Positions 1-14,788 are shown, counted from the first letter of the stretch. The stretch is DNA of 64,000 nucleotides from Cucumis sativus (GCF_000004075.3 NC_026657.2:8184001-8248000); one strand, 5' to 3'. The notes: a model not told the origin generated them from the sequence alone. Numbers and translations are program-made.

Positions 1-2101
1 ATGTATGAATATATAATTTATAGGTTTTATTTATTCATAAGAGAGAGACCTAGAAAATGATGACACAAAAGGACTCCTAGAATTGAGCAAACATAAGATC
101 AACACAACACAAATTCTCCACTTCTTTTTTTTTTTTTCACTAGAAATGTCTAAACAATTAAAATTAGCAAAACCACACACCGACATTGAAATTATTCCAA
201 CAAATTCAATTTTATCAATATCTTATTTATAGAAATATATATTCTTAAACAAATGATCATGGAAATTTCCCTATAAATTACTAAAAGAACTATAACAATA
301 AATCATTCAAAAATAATAACAATAAAAGCATTATAATTAACGAATAATCTCCCTAGATTGAATAACTCTTGTTTGGATTAATTTTCTAAAAATTTTAAAA
401 CTTTTTAAAAGGGAATAATATTGGAAATTTTTATTTATAAACTTTTTTAGAAAAAAAGAAAAAACTTGAATCAAATTCATTGTATGTCTGTCTGCTGTTT
501 GCTTACTTCACTAACACAGTGCTCTACACTTTTTCATGCATTGCCTTTTCAAAACCTTTTAGGGTCATTATGGTAATTTTCCCTCCCCTGTCCTTTTCTT
601 CGTTAAAATAAAATTTCAAAAACACAAACTATTCGGTAACTGTAAAAGAAAATGATTTTTTAAATCCAAATTTAAGGTTTAAATTACTTTCCCCAATTTT
701 GTAATGCAAAATACAGAAAGCTTTTTGGAATAAAAATTGATTTCCTCTTCTTGTTATTTTAAATGAGGAAGAAATAACGAATAAGAAAAGAGAAAGGATT
801 TCCGAAAAGGTATTCTTCGTGAGGAAGAAAGAGAGTGTTGAAATGAAAATACAAAGTTGCAATTTCGAGCCCATAAAATAGCCCTCATTCTCTTTACGTA
901 ATTTAAAAACCTGAATTATATATTTCTGTGACTTGTCAGAAATGAGACAGAAGAAAACACAAATATAAAGCATTATTCAACTTCTCTATGATATAATCAA
1001 ACTAAGTATACTTCATTTGTTCTCTAAATAAACAAATAATTAGTACTTAAAACAACTTTTAAAACTCATTGATTCAAGTAAACTTTACAATAATCCATGT
1101 AGCATATGTTTTATATCACTCAACTAGACATGCATGCATGTAGTAAAGTTAAAGAAGAATTAAATAATGGTAAACCTCTAGGCATGGTAAACCGATAGAT
1201 TGTTTTTTACAAATCAAACATTCAAATTTTTCATGATCAAAAGAGAAAAAAGGTATTTTTGTGAAGTAAAAAAAGGATGAAACGTCTATCAATCATGCAT
1301 CAATCATGCATGCAACACTCACACCAAGGTATATTGGCTCTTATTAACTTTTTTGGACAAACAAGATTTTAAAAATATATCCAAAGAGAAAGGAAAAAAG
1401 TATCACTTTATATGTATTTCGAAAAATATATATTCTTAAAAAATATAGTTTTTTATACTGCTATGTAAAAAAAAACTTGCAAAATTTCCAAAATAAACTA
1501 TAGTTTTGAGCAGTTACAGGACCTTTTTTTTTTCTTCTTTAAAAAATGACAAAAGATATCATATTTAAAGTTTAATGTTTATAAAACATTCTTCTTCTTA
1601 TCCGGTTCGGTTTAATATTTTAAATCGATTCTAAAATTAAATCAAACTGCTTTATTTTTTAAAAAATTAAAGAAATGTTTATAAAGGTTTTGTTTATAAA
1701 GATCATTCAGAAATTTTGTAAAACTTGGTACTTTAGTGGGTCAAGATTGTCCAAAATTTAAAGAGAAAAGCAAATTTTATAATGCTTTGGTGGCGTGAAA
1801 TTTTCTAGGATTTAAACCGAACCGCATATAAAATTTGGTTTTGATTTAGGTTGACACAAACGTATGGTTTGGTTCGATTTCATATAAGATTTTTTTGTAT
1901 TTTGCGGTTCAGCTTCGAATCGAACCATGAACACCTATGGTCAGTACATTCAACCATGCATGTAGCAGTAAAGCATTGATGGACAGTCACGTTGAGATAT
2001 CCGCTCCCAATTATGTCTAGAGAGAGGAAATGATTTAGAGAATAAATGAAGAGATCTAGAGAGATGAGAGAGAAATGATTATAAAAAGAAGAAGAGGAGA
2101 C
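1..2101. other. AT-rich non-coding, probably KAO intron 1
   Basis: No exon-like open frame or P450 motif was seen on either strand. The stretch 1596-1940 is rich in degenerate CGGTTCGGTTT / AACCGAACC words, the look of an old dispersed repeat. By position it would be the first intron of KAO if that gene is intact. Confidence 0.4.
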
Positions 2102-2352
2102 CTGGAAACATAGCTATCAATGAAGGTTTCAGGATTGTTAGACTTGAAGGCTCTAAGAAAACCCAACATATTTCCAATCAAAGGCCATCCCAAATCCCCA
2201 GGCGGCAAAGCCATCCGCCGGTCCCCTAATTTGGCCTCATAAATCCACTCGTTCAAACTCTTCGCTGCCCATTTCAACACCGCAAACACCACCGCCGCTG
2301 CACCCGCTAACGCCGTCACCGCCGCCGCCACTCCCCAACTCACCTCCATCAT
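2102..2352 (-). CDS. KAO: ent-kaurenoic acid oxidase (CYP88A), first exon only
   Basis: This is the 5' exon of a CYP88A cytochrome P450. The family carries out the three-step oxidation of ent-kaurenoic acid to GA12 in the gibberellin pathway, at the ER. The exon starts with two consecutive ATGs (2352 and 2349). It encodes a hydrophobic N-terminal anchor (about residues 5-28), then a basic stretch and the proline-rich hinge LPPGDLGWPLIGNM, followed by FLRAFKS, which is diagnostic of KAO. The reading frame meets a good donor (CCAG/GTCTCC, exon end 2102) after about 83 codons. KAO is normally about 490 aa, so most of the gene is missing here. I could not find the next exon (YGRTG...) between 1 and 2100, so intron 1 is longer than 2.1 kb or the gene is truncated. 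A TATAAATA lies about 110 bp upstream. The identity is firm; whether the gene is intact is unknown. Confidence 0.85.
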
Positions 2353-2458
2353 TTTTAATTCTCTACCAAACCCAATAACTTTTGTACAATATATATAATG
2401 GATTTATATTGAAAACAATAAGGGATGATCGAGTATTTTCCCCCAACAACAACTCTCC

Positions 2459-2466
2459 TATTTATA
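2459..2466 (-). promoter_or_regulatory. TATA box of the KAO gene
   Basis: TATAAATA on the minus strand, 107 bp upstream of the first KAO ATG. This distance allows a normal plant 5' UTR of roughly 75 nt. Confidence 0.6.
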
Positions 2467-2778
2467 CACAAAAACCTTCATTCCATCTCTTCTTCTCCTC
2501 TGCTTGCTTACATGGCAATATATTTTATATTTGGTATATCACTGTTGTCTACTAATTATTCTTCCTTTAAGTACAAATCGCTGGCATTATTTAAATAAAT
2601 AAAATAATTAAAATTTGTAAAAATAGTAAATTTGTTAACAATTATTTTAATATTAGTAAAGTTTATAGGTAGTAATACAAAAATTTTACTATAATTTATA
2701 AATACTTTACTATTTTTAAAAACCACCAAAAGGAATTGCTTTTATTTATTTATTTAGTTAGTTTAATAATATCATATT

Positions 2779-2799
2779 CACGTGGTCTTAGGTCACGTG
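2779..2799. promoter_or_regulatory. Paired G-boxes upstream of KAO
   Basis: Two CACGTG hexamers at 2779-2784 and 2794-2799, 15 bp apart start to start, about 320 bp upstream of the KAO TATA box. G-boxes are bound by bHLH (PIF type) and bZIP factors. That they regulate KAO is inferred from position only. Confidence 0.4.
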
Positions 2800-4865
2800 T
2801 TGTGGAGTGATACGTGCTTAGAATAAAGAGGAAGTGATCTTCTTTTTGTACATGCATGTATGTCTAATTGTCTTGTGTGTTGGGAATGTACTTTTAATTT
2901 TCTCATTCTTTTAAATGTTATAATCAATTGGTTTTTAAATAATGCATCGAATAAAAATTAAGAGTAAAAATATCAAAATTGATAAATTCAAAATATAAAT
3001 ACCAAAATGAATAATTTTTTGAGTCCTGTGTGTATTAAATATAAAGTATAGCTACAAATATGTTTTCTTATTATTAATAATAAACTAGATTTTTTGTTTT
3101 TATTTGATTTCATGTTTTATGTATTATCGATGTTTATTTTAATTTTTGAACCAATAAATATTACACCTTAGTTAACTTCGAAATAGTTTCTCTAAGTTTA
3201 AGTATATCTCGATTTTAAACAAGTCTAGATATATAGTTCATTAGGTAAATAATTAAATTGTTAGATCAAGCTTTTGTTCAATAATTGAATGAATATATAG
3301 TTAATAATATATACTTAAAACATTTAAATTTGTTAATGGAAACTATATCGAATTTAAAATATACAAATAAATTTGAAAGGTTGTTTAATTAAAAGAACCC
3401 AAAATTATTAATAACGTGATATCCTAATTTTAATTATTGTTTTTTTATATATGTCTAAAGTTGTTGTGTGTGTGTGGCATATCTATATATTTATTTTTGT
3501 TTAATTTGTCTTTAAGAAACCATTATTAATTTTCTTATATAGATTTAATATATATTGAAAGTTTGAAAATCGTTTGAAACGTTTAAATTTGTTTTAGGAA
3601 AAGAAATTAACAGTGTTTGAAACGTTTAAATTTGTTTTAGGAAAAGAAATTAACATTTTAGAAAAATAAATTTTTAGTGTTTAAATTAAAGGTGTAAGAA
3701 CATAACGCTTTCAACTAGTTCTCTACTTCATTTCTACCGCATATTATGGTCGACCACCTCTAACAATCTACGTTACTTCGATGAAATTGTTAGTAACCAT
3801 CTTGACGATCATCACTAGCAACCAACTATTGATCTTAGTCTGCCTCAGTTGCATCACGTCTCAGGCTCCTTCGAGTCAAATTAGTCAAGGAAGTGTGATA
3901 TTGAGAGATATCAAATATTTGGCAATACAATAAATTAACCAATTTAGAAAAATAATTATGAATGAAAGCAAATTTGGAAAAAAGAAAATGAAAAAATAAC
4001 GTAGGTTTTCTTGAGTTATCTCTTTACAGAGATAAAAATATTTCATCATGTCACGTGAGAGAGAGCAGATCCAACTAATTTATTTATTTAATTAGAAAAC
4101 AATAATTTTATATTTTCAAAAGCCAAAATTAAAATTAGTCAAACAATTTCTCACTTCATCCAATATTGCATGAAACCGTTTATTGAAAATGATAACAAAT
4201 ACTAAGTTACCATAAACGAAATTTCTGATAAGATTTATGTTTGAATAATTTTAACTTTTAAATTAAACTAGAACATCTATACTTAAAATTTAAAAAAAGT
4301 GATGAATTTAAGTGACAAAACTATACCAAATAAGAAATTCTAAAAAAAAATCCAAGTCTAAAAGTTAAAACAATATTGGTATATGAAATTAAAAGGATTA
4401 ATTTGATAGAATCTACCCAACTTAGTGATTCAAATGATATGACTGTTTAAATAGGTAAAGAACAGATCATATCTAAATTAAAACAAAGAAATGAATGGTT
4501 CTCAGAAGATGCTTTCTTAATATATATGTAAATAAGGGCCAATTGATTGAGGGCAGATAAGGCAATAATTACACTAAACCAAAAAAGAAAAATAAAAACA
4601 AATTTGGTAAAAAGAAAAGAAGATTAAAGTTAGGGTTTATGTGTTCCCTAAAGTTAGGGATTATTAAAATAGGGAAGAACCCATCAACAAATTTATCTTC
4701 CATCTCAAACATCGATTTGTAAAACAGTGTATAACCTAATTCCTTAACACACTATGCTAAGACGTTTTGTAATGTGAAAGAGAAAGGGTTTAGGGTTTGT
4801 TCATCTCAATTCTCGAGATCTAATTATTGTTAGATTCGAATCAATTGCATTAAACATATATCAAA
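2800..4865. other. Intergenic, no gene seen
   Basis: AT-rich spacer. It holds a 42-bp tandem duplication (3572-3655), a G-box at 4052-4057, and a somewhat GC-richer patch at 3715-3890 without a usable frame. I see no gene. Confidence 0.4.
3572..3655. repeat. 42-bp tandem duplication
   Basis: Two head-to-tail copies of a 42-bp unit starting GTTTGAAACGTTTAAATTTG at 3572 and 3614. They are essentially identical up to about 3653, so the duplication is recent compared with the surrounding degenerate sequence. Confidence 0.85.
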
Positions 4866-5060
4866 GTCTTTTTTTTTTTTTTTTTTTGATATATGTGAGT
4901 GTTCAAATCAATTTACATGCACGTCGACTAATCTCACAAAATATAACATACGACATCTCTCTCTAAGTGCAACAACCACGTGGTGAGAAATTGAACATTT
5001 AACCTCTAAAGACAGAAGGTCAGTGCCAAAATTGCCACTAACATCAAACATCATCGTCAA
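4866..5060 (-). mobile_element. Decayed tRNA-derived SINE-like retroposon
   Basis: Read on the minus strand, the element starts near 5055 with a tRNA-like head. It has an A-box-like TTAGTGGCAATTTTGG and a B-box-like TGTTCAATTTC. A body containing GTGAGATTAGTCGACGTGC follows, and it ends in ACACTCACATATATC plus a run of more than 20 A (T-run at 4869-4888 on the plus strand). The core GAGATTAGTYGA and the A tail recall the Au-type SINE-like repeats common in eudicots. It is an old, non-autonomous copy. The 60-residue open frame inside it is not a gene. The family name is from memory. Confidence 0.55.
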
Positions 5061-5353
5061 ATTTTTAAATATTGGATACTCACACATCAATAACTCTCTC
5101 GCTAGTATTCAAAACAACTCATCCAACACAACTTCAAACGTGATAGAAACAAGCATAGCTAAACTAGAATATGAATTTGTTACTAAATAAGAGATCTATA
5201 GTTCAAATATCTCTATTCTTACTATATTCGAAAGTAGAAAACAACTCCGCCAAGTATTAACATATATAATACAACTCGAACTTCACCATAGCTTTTAGAG
5301 GGTTTTTAGCTCGTAATAAGTACTTGATTTCTTTTGTTCTTTTAGAATAAACC

Positions 5354-5530
5354 CTAAGGCCTCTCATTTTGTCCTGTTTGCATGCAAGGGCCTTGGGAAA
5401 ATGAGTCCACTGCCTCATTGGCAAGTTCTTAAAAGCTACTGTTTTTATGCCTTTTTTTCATGAAAGGGATTTCGTCTCTAAGCAATGCATGAAAAAATGT
5501 CATAAAGTCTAATGCTCTAAAACAGGACAA
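5354..5530. repeat. Nested inverted repeats
   Basis: Arms 5444-5462 and 5488-5506 pair at 17 of 19 positions around a 25-nt loop. An outer pair, TTGTCCTGTTT (5369-5379) with AAACAGGACAA (5520-5530), encloses it. A third short pair, CCTAAGGCC with GGCCTTGGG, lies in the left flank. It could be a small inverted-repeat element or a structured transcript. I do not recognise a known plant miRNA sequence in it. Confidence 0.45.
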
Positions 5531-7150
5531 TAAATTTCACAAAGCCAAGGTTCTGTTTTGTTCAATGTATTTTGAGCATAACTTCTAAGGCAAAATTAAT
5601 AATCCTTATCTTCGTGTCCAAATTCTTAATTTTAACATTTTCTTCTTTTACCTTTACTCCCTATTATCTCCTTCTAGCATTGACAAAAAGCCTCCAAGTT
5701 CATCGCTGTCCTCGGTTCTCGGCCCAAAATCGATCAACTTTCTTATAGTGGTTCTTGTTGTATCAATGAGAAATTTTTCTAATACCAAACAGAGTGATAA
5801 CAATGTTTGTCATGCTAGAAAGTGGTAGAGGACTACCATTTAGGCACATCATGGTTTAGTTGGCTAATATGGGTATGAAAAATAATTTTATATGATAATT
5901 GAGACTTGAAACGAGTGTGATAATGACTTGAAACATTATGGTGATGTTAAGATCTAATTATCACTTTTAAGTCGCTGTCACACTATTTCAAATATCAACT
6001 TCAGTTTTACATTTTTATCGGATCTCTATTCCTAGAAATAGTTCTTAGAAATATCATATTGCAATGTTTGAGATATGGCGAATATTTTTTAAACAAAAGC
6101 AAAGTTTAGGTAACTTTGTAGTTTAGCCGTTTTATTAAAACTTTGGATATCAAATTATTTAAACCTAAAATCTACCATATTCATGATAAAAATCAATATG
6201 GTGGAACATCCCACAATTGGCCCTAAGAGCAATAAGTTTGCACCTTTTACCAATTGTGCTCTCCACACTTCCTATGGTCAAACAGTTGCATTTCTTTTAA
6301 ACCTATGTTTCACTTTTTTTTTTTTACTTTTTTTTTTGTCAAATATACCCCTTTACTTCACCATATTTAGACTTTAAAACCCTCAAAAAGGCACAAATTA
6401 ATTCTTAACTCCCCAATTTGTACAAAATCATGAAAGCCAATTGTCTTGTTTGTGTTTGGTTCAAATCCCAACAATATATACAGCCTCAGAATACTTAAAC
6501 TGAATTTGTTCTCCAAACTCATTGATTGGCCTTTTAACATGCAATTAAAACCCCTTCTTGTTTTCATCTATAATGACCGACCCACCACCACCACATTTCT
6601 GACTTAATTCACGACTATACGTTACAATTCCATTTTGTTGAGTAGTAGTTTTGACAAAGAATCAAACCTCTATCTCTACCACTTCTTTGAATCTAATTAG
6701 GTGTATTCAGTTCAAACCGAATAGTTGCAATTCGACTCGATTTTATAGGTATCTTTAATATAAACAGTTTGATTTGGTTTTAGATTTGAAACGGAATCCA
6801 AAATTGAACCAAAACCTTAGTAAAAACTGAACAGTTACGTTTTGTCAGTTTTGATGAAAGCCTCTAGATATGTCATTACTCATTTTGTTGAACCTTTCTC
6901 CATCAATCTGCAAGACAACTAAACTAACTGAATAGTTAGCATAAATACGAAACGCAATCAATATTCAACTAAAAACTACTTGAAACAAATAATTAGTTGA
7001 AAACTATGAACATCCAGTGTATAACCTATATACAATATCTCAGGCACTACGGTATGGTTATTACTATTACATTAAGAGCGACACAAATGTAAAAGGAAGA
7101 GAATGCTGAGTATACCAAGGGGTTCGCAAGTTCATTCATTGGGCTCATAC
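5531..7150. other. Intergenic, no gene seen
   Basis: AT-rich spacer downstream of the small minus-strand gene. The stretch 6700-6850 is again rich in AACCGAA / TTTGGTTT words like those near 1.7 kb. No coding frame has family support. Confidence 0.4.
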
Positions 7151-7328
7151 AACGATGAGTTTCCACAAGATTAGTACAGACAAACAAACAACCCGTGCAA
7201 AGAGTTTATGTTACAAAAACAAAGGAACACGGACCACATTGCTCTACAGTCCAAACAACGCGTACATGAACTTAGTTTCGTATCAATTTTACATAAGGTA
7301 TACTATTATAACTGACATCCAGGCACTA

Positions 7329-7610
7329 CTAACCCTTGAGTTCGGCCACAGGTACACTTCCAGTTTCAGGTAGCGACTCAAGGAAGGAAATTGCAATCAG
7401 CTCAGATCTGAATTTCTCATCTCCATCGTATTCTTTCCCTTCCATCTGATTGTGGTTTATCCCGTTGGCCAGATTGATGTTTTCCCTACTAATCTTTTCA
7501 GATGGTTGGTTTGAAGAGAGAACTGTTTCTGGTTCCTCGTAAGAAATGGAGATAAGCGACTCACGAGTCACTTCCTCAGGAGCATTTCTTCCAGGTACTG
7601 TTGTATCCAT
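7329..7610 (-). CDS. Small acidic plant protein of unknown function (93 aa)
   Basis: The frame runs from ATG at 7610 to a stop ending at 7329. The protein is hydrophilic and acidic, with no signal peptide or membrane segment. It contains two related segments: ESLISISYEEPE at about residues 17-28 and SELIAISFLESLPE near 69-82. This suggests an internal duplication of a short motif. I believe similar small proteins exist in other eudicots but know no function. A likely non-coding 5' exon begins upstream of 9547. It ends in a clean donor (CTAG/GTATTT on the minus strand) and would be joined by a roughly 1.9-kb intron to a weak acceptor near 7634. A TGGGCC element lies upstream of that exon. The reading frame is plausible and codon-like, but transcript support is needed to be sure. 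Confidence 0.6.
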   Translation of the reverse strand: MDTTVPGRNAPEEVTRESLISISYEEPETVLSSNQPSEKISRENINLANGINHNQMEGKEYDGDEKFRSELIAISFLESLPETGSVPVAELKG

Positions 7611-7633
7611 AAAATGACACTCCTTTATATTTT

Positions 7634-9270
7634 CTGCACGTAGCTCACTATGTTATTCAAGACAAGAGTGCAGAATGTAATGAAATATTTACAGCACTAG
7701 AAATGTATCGTACGACAACAAATTGTTTGAACAAAATTTCCAAAACACAATCACACCCCTTTTCATAGAATATAAACTTCGAAGGACCTACCATGTAGAG
7801 TCTTTTCCACCACATATAGACAGGCACACAAGGCCAATAAAATGGGAGGAAAGGAATGCATAATTTGATTGCAGTTAACAAAACAAGTGAATGATGTTTA
7901 GATATCCATTCAAATTTAGTGCAGATTTTGCATGGAAAAACTTAAGCATAATATAATAGTTAATTAAGAACAGCCGATTTAAGTAGAATACCCATGAAAC
8001 TAGGAAGGTACTCTATCCTATGTTGCACTCATCATTGTTTACATCTCAGCCAAGACTTGATAAAAGTGAAGAATCATTATTCTAACAGCAACCTGACTCA
8101 ACCAGAGTACAAAAACCAAACCGATCAAAAAAGTTACTGAAGGACAATAAAAGGAGGTATGAACCTTGACCATAGAAAGTTTAAACTAAGCTGAATGTTC
8201 TAATACACTCTAATCTAATTTCCTTAGAACTTAAGGACATAGATGTCCAATCTATAGAACAAATCCTGTTCAAGTAAGATTGTGCACTCTAATCTCATTT
8301 CCTAAATTGAATGCAGAAAAATCCCTGGATCACTTATATGGAACATGAACTTTGATCATCTCGAACTCTTTTAGGGACTATAATGTAGAGGAAGCATAAG
8401 GCAGAATAGATAAAAGAAACAACTGCAACGAATAACAGAGTGAGAGAAAAACACAACCAACCAGCTTATTAACTAACTCAATACTCCATTTATTCCCATC
8501 TAACCAAGAAGAAAATAATGGCATGCCTATTTTTGTCATGATAACATGATAAAATAAGACTAAAAAACCTTAATCCAAATATAGTTTCTAAACCTTATCG
8601 TGACAATACATATCCCTCGAGACCTACACGTATGATTCTCTGTATTTTTCCAAGCCATGTCAAAAGCAATCTGAAACTTACATAATCTAGTCAGACAACC
8701 ATAACGACCCTGCATTAAAATAATGAAATTGATTGGTGTTTTAGTCACAGGTTTAAATAGATTATGTTATATCCACTAATAGTTTGTAGAGTCCGCTACA
8801 TTAAAAATATACCCCATCTCTACAGTGGAACAGCATATAAAAATACGCCCCCCAAGCAGGAAGAGACACTAGAATCAGCCAAATTCAAAGGTTTCTTGTT
8901 GTCGTCGGAAAAAGCTAATGTTCCCCAAACATTTAGGCACATATATTAACCATATGGTGAAATAAATACACTTGCTATTTTAAGCATATATCAAGAAAAA
9001 TCATACCACCGCAGCTAAATTCCCAGATTAATTACGACAGAGCGAAGGTATGATGATTCCAATTTCCAAAAGAATGATTGTCCAATATCAAGAGAACACA
9101 ATACACCAGAAGAATGAATTCAAGAACTCTATAAAACTACGCCACCTAATTCCAATTAAACACTAACTTTTAATTAGATCTAACCCCATATCTTGAACAA
9201 TCTAAAGACACCACCTTCCACGATTTCCCATCTTCCTACATCCAAAGAACCTACCGATTGAATAGATGCC

Positions 9271-9303
<33 letters not shown>

Positions 9304-9546
9304 TCAGGATGATCTATCAATCCCTTTATCTAAGAAGGAAGTCAAAATTTAAATAAGTACGAATCCCAAGTCCTATGGCGATAAAAGAGAGAAAAAAAGA
9401 GGTTAAAACAAAGAGGTTCAAAAAACAAAATCAAAACCAAAGATCATTAGCAAATTAAACAAAAAATAAACAAAAGAAAAAAGAAAAATAATGGATGAAA
9501 AGAACAAAAAGGAGAGAAAAACTGAAAAGGGGTGAGAGGAAATACC
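7634..9546 (-). other. Probable 5' UTR intron of the 93-aa gene
   Basis: There is a donor CTAG/GTATTT at 9546 and an acceptor TGCAG near 7634, both on the minus strand. No coding exon was recognised between them. It includes a 25-bp A-run at about 9279-9303. The acceptor has a poor pyrimidine tract, so its exact position is uncertain. Confidence 0.35.
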
Positions 9547-9601
9547 TAGAGAAAGCGGGTAACGCGTAATAGTGTCTGAAATCGGATCAACGACTCCCTA
9601 A

Positions 9602-9708
9602 ATATGTATATATATATAGATAGATAGATAAATACACAGCACATTATATATATATATATATATATACAGTTGCGAAATCCATTGGAAATTCCGTATTTAA
9701 TGTGGGCC
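9602..9708. promoter_or_regulatory. Promoter region of the 93-aa gene with TA microsatellite
   Basis: TGGGCC (9703-9708), a site II type element typical of housekeeping promoters, lies about 150 bp upstream of the presumed 5' UTR exon. Between them are (TA)n and GATA repeats at 9605-9664. The assignment is positional. Confidence 0.35.
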
Positions 9709-9954
9709 ATGTCTAAAATTTTGAATTAATCCCTATTATCGTGGAACGCGGTCCTTTTGATTTTCCTTTTTTCATATTCCTACATATAATTTCATTTACT
9801 CTTTCAATTTCTTTCCTATCTAATTCATACATATATATATATATATAGTTGTTAAAATGCTATTCTTCTTACTTCTTATCTTGGAAATTTTCGTAAAAGG
9901 GATATAGTCTAATATAACTAAAATAAATTAAAATATTTAAATCTAAAAATATGA

Positions 9955-10100
9955 TATAAAATATAAAGACATTTTTAAAAATAGCAAAATAAATTAAAAT
10001 ATTTATAAGTTATAGCCAAACTTTCAACTGTAGTGTGGATTTTGTAAATATTTTATAATATTTGTTACTTTTTAAAATTCCACTTTTATAAATATTATTG
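9955..10100. repeat. Dispersed AT-rich repeat, AAATTAAAATATTTA type
   Basis: It contains AAATAGCAAAATAAATTAAA, then ATATTTATAAG, and later GGATTTTGTAAATATTTTATA. Similar wording recurs at 39280-39420, 63040-63115 and at the extreme right end (63970-64000). I associate such 'AAATAGCAAAAT ... AAATATTTT' repeats with cucurbit genomes. Confidence 0.4.
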
Positions 10101-10368
10101 CAATTTTCTTTTAAAAACTCTATTAAATAGTAAATTAAAACTTTGAGAATTTATAGTTGATTTTTTAAATTAAATAATGTCCACTAAAATTGCTTTAATG
10201 ATTTTTTGTAAAAAAAAATAAAATTTGACTACTTCTATAACTTTTTTAAATTAAAAAAAAAAAAAAGAACTTTGAGAGAAATATTTAATTGATGGGAAAG
10301 CTAATTTGGGCGGAAATATAGGTGGGAAATGAGAATAAAAATAAAATTGTCATTTAAAAAACAGTTTG

Positions 10369-10384
10369 CACGTGCCACACGTGG
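10369..10384. promoter_or_regulatory. Twin G-box
   Basis: CACGTG at 10369-10374 and CACGTGG at 10378-10384, 9 bp apart, followed by a GC-richer stretch to about 10500. This looks like a promoter, but no recognisable gene starts within the next kilobase on either strand. Confidence 0.35.
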
Positions 10385-10507
10385 ATGACAGAAATGAAAA
10401 AATAAAGCCCGGAATAGCCGTGCTGCCGATGACCCTGCTTCCCGTTCAAATTAGAGAACTCTGTTCAGTTCTTCAATTTCATTTCAATAACTCTCATTCA
10501 ATTAAAT

Positions 10508-10575
10508 TATATATATATGTGTGTGTATGTATGTATATATGTATGTGTGTATGTATGTGTTTGTGTGTATATATT
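10508..10575. repeat. (TATG/TGTG)n microsatellite
   Basis: An alternating TATATG, TGTGTG and TATG repeat of about 65 bp. The 78-residue open frame across it is low-complexity and not a gene. Confidence 0.8.
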
Positions 10576-10599
10576 CGAAATTTGAATTTGAACTTCCAT

Positions 10600-11560
10600 T
10601 AATTTAAATTATATTGACATCAGATTCGAAGCTATTTGACTGAGAAACAATCACATCAGCTATATTTACATTACATATATAAATATATGCTTATTAGTAT
10701 TATAATAAACACTTCAATGCCTTCAGAGACATACCAATGTTATAAAATATTGAGAAATTGTCTGTAAATAGCAAAAAAGAAAAAAATTGCTATGGTTTTA
10801 ATTTATTTACTATATTTGAAGTCTATAAAATATTTATATATTAGTTAACAGATATTCCTATGAATATTTCTATAAAATTGAAGATGACATTATTGATAAA
10901 TTGATGTAACAACATTCTGATTTTCCTGTTTGAAAATTAGTTGTTTTTTTCTTTTTAAAGACTACAATTGAAGAACAAAAATGAAATACCAAGCATATAA
11001 TAAAGTAAATGTAGAAGTAGAACCTGATCTATATTAGCAACTTTTATATTTGTTATATTTCATTTTTAATATCCTTTAAAGGAAAGAGTTGCTAAAAAAG
11101 ATATTTCTTGGAAGCTAAGTAACATATTATGCCCAAGTTTAAAGCATATAAAAATACCTGACTTCCTTATTTCTTCAAGGAATAAAAGAGAGTTGAAACT
11201 AAATTTAGGGGATAAATTGCAAAAACATCCCTGCAAACCATCAATTTTATATAGAAACCCTCTAAACTATTTTATATATATATATAAATATAAATTTTAT
11301 ATAATATATATATTTAATAATCCTTACACTTCTGTGTTTAAATCATTTTTGTCCCTTTATGGCTCTGCTTGTTTATTCCTTCTCTCTGCTCTGTCTTCTC
11401 CTTTGTTAAAAAGTTGAAGAGAAGCTCTGATTTGCTCATAGTCAGTCCCTCCTATTAATGAAGTACTAAAACAATTTTAAAATATGTTTTTAAAAAAAAG
11501 AAAGAAAAAAAAACCCTCAAAAAGTCAAAGATCTAACATGGGGATGGATATATAATAAGA
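10600..11560. other. Intergenic, no gene seen
   Basis: AT-rich spacer ending in the probable 3' UTR of the BSK2-type gene (from roughly 11,560). Only simple repeats such as the TATA run near 11,275-11,330 were noted. Confidence 0.4.
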
Positions 11561-11725
11561 ATTTGCAAGTGAATATAGAAATATAATAACATTACACAAG
11601 AAGTTTCTGTTTCAATATGGAGGGTTTTATACATATCTAGATTTGAAACTATTTCTCAAGCTAAAATGTTCGGTTCGTGAGCACTTACCATGGTCGAAAA
11701 GTCGTTTCTATGGATCTCTTCCCAT

Positions 11726-14788
<3,063 letters not shown>

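Noticed and set aside
629-973. 114-residue minus-strand frame in the KAO-side spacer
   Set aside because: Low-complexity, rich in Phe, Leu, Ser and Lys as expected of AT-rich spacer, with no domain or splice partner.
4831-4841. GATTCGAATC, a possible tRNA B box
   Set aside because: No A box at the right distance and no cloverleaf could be drawn around it.
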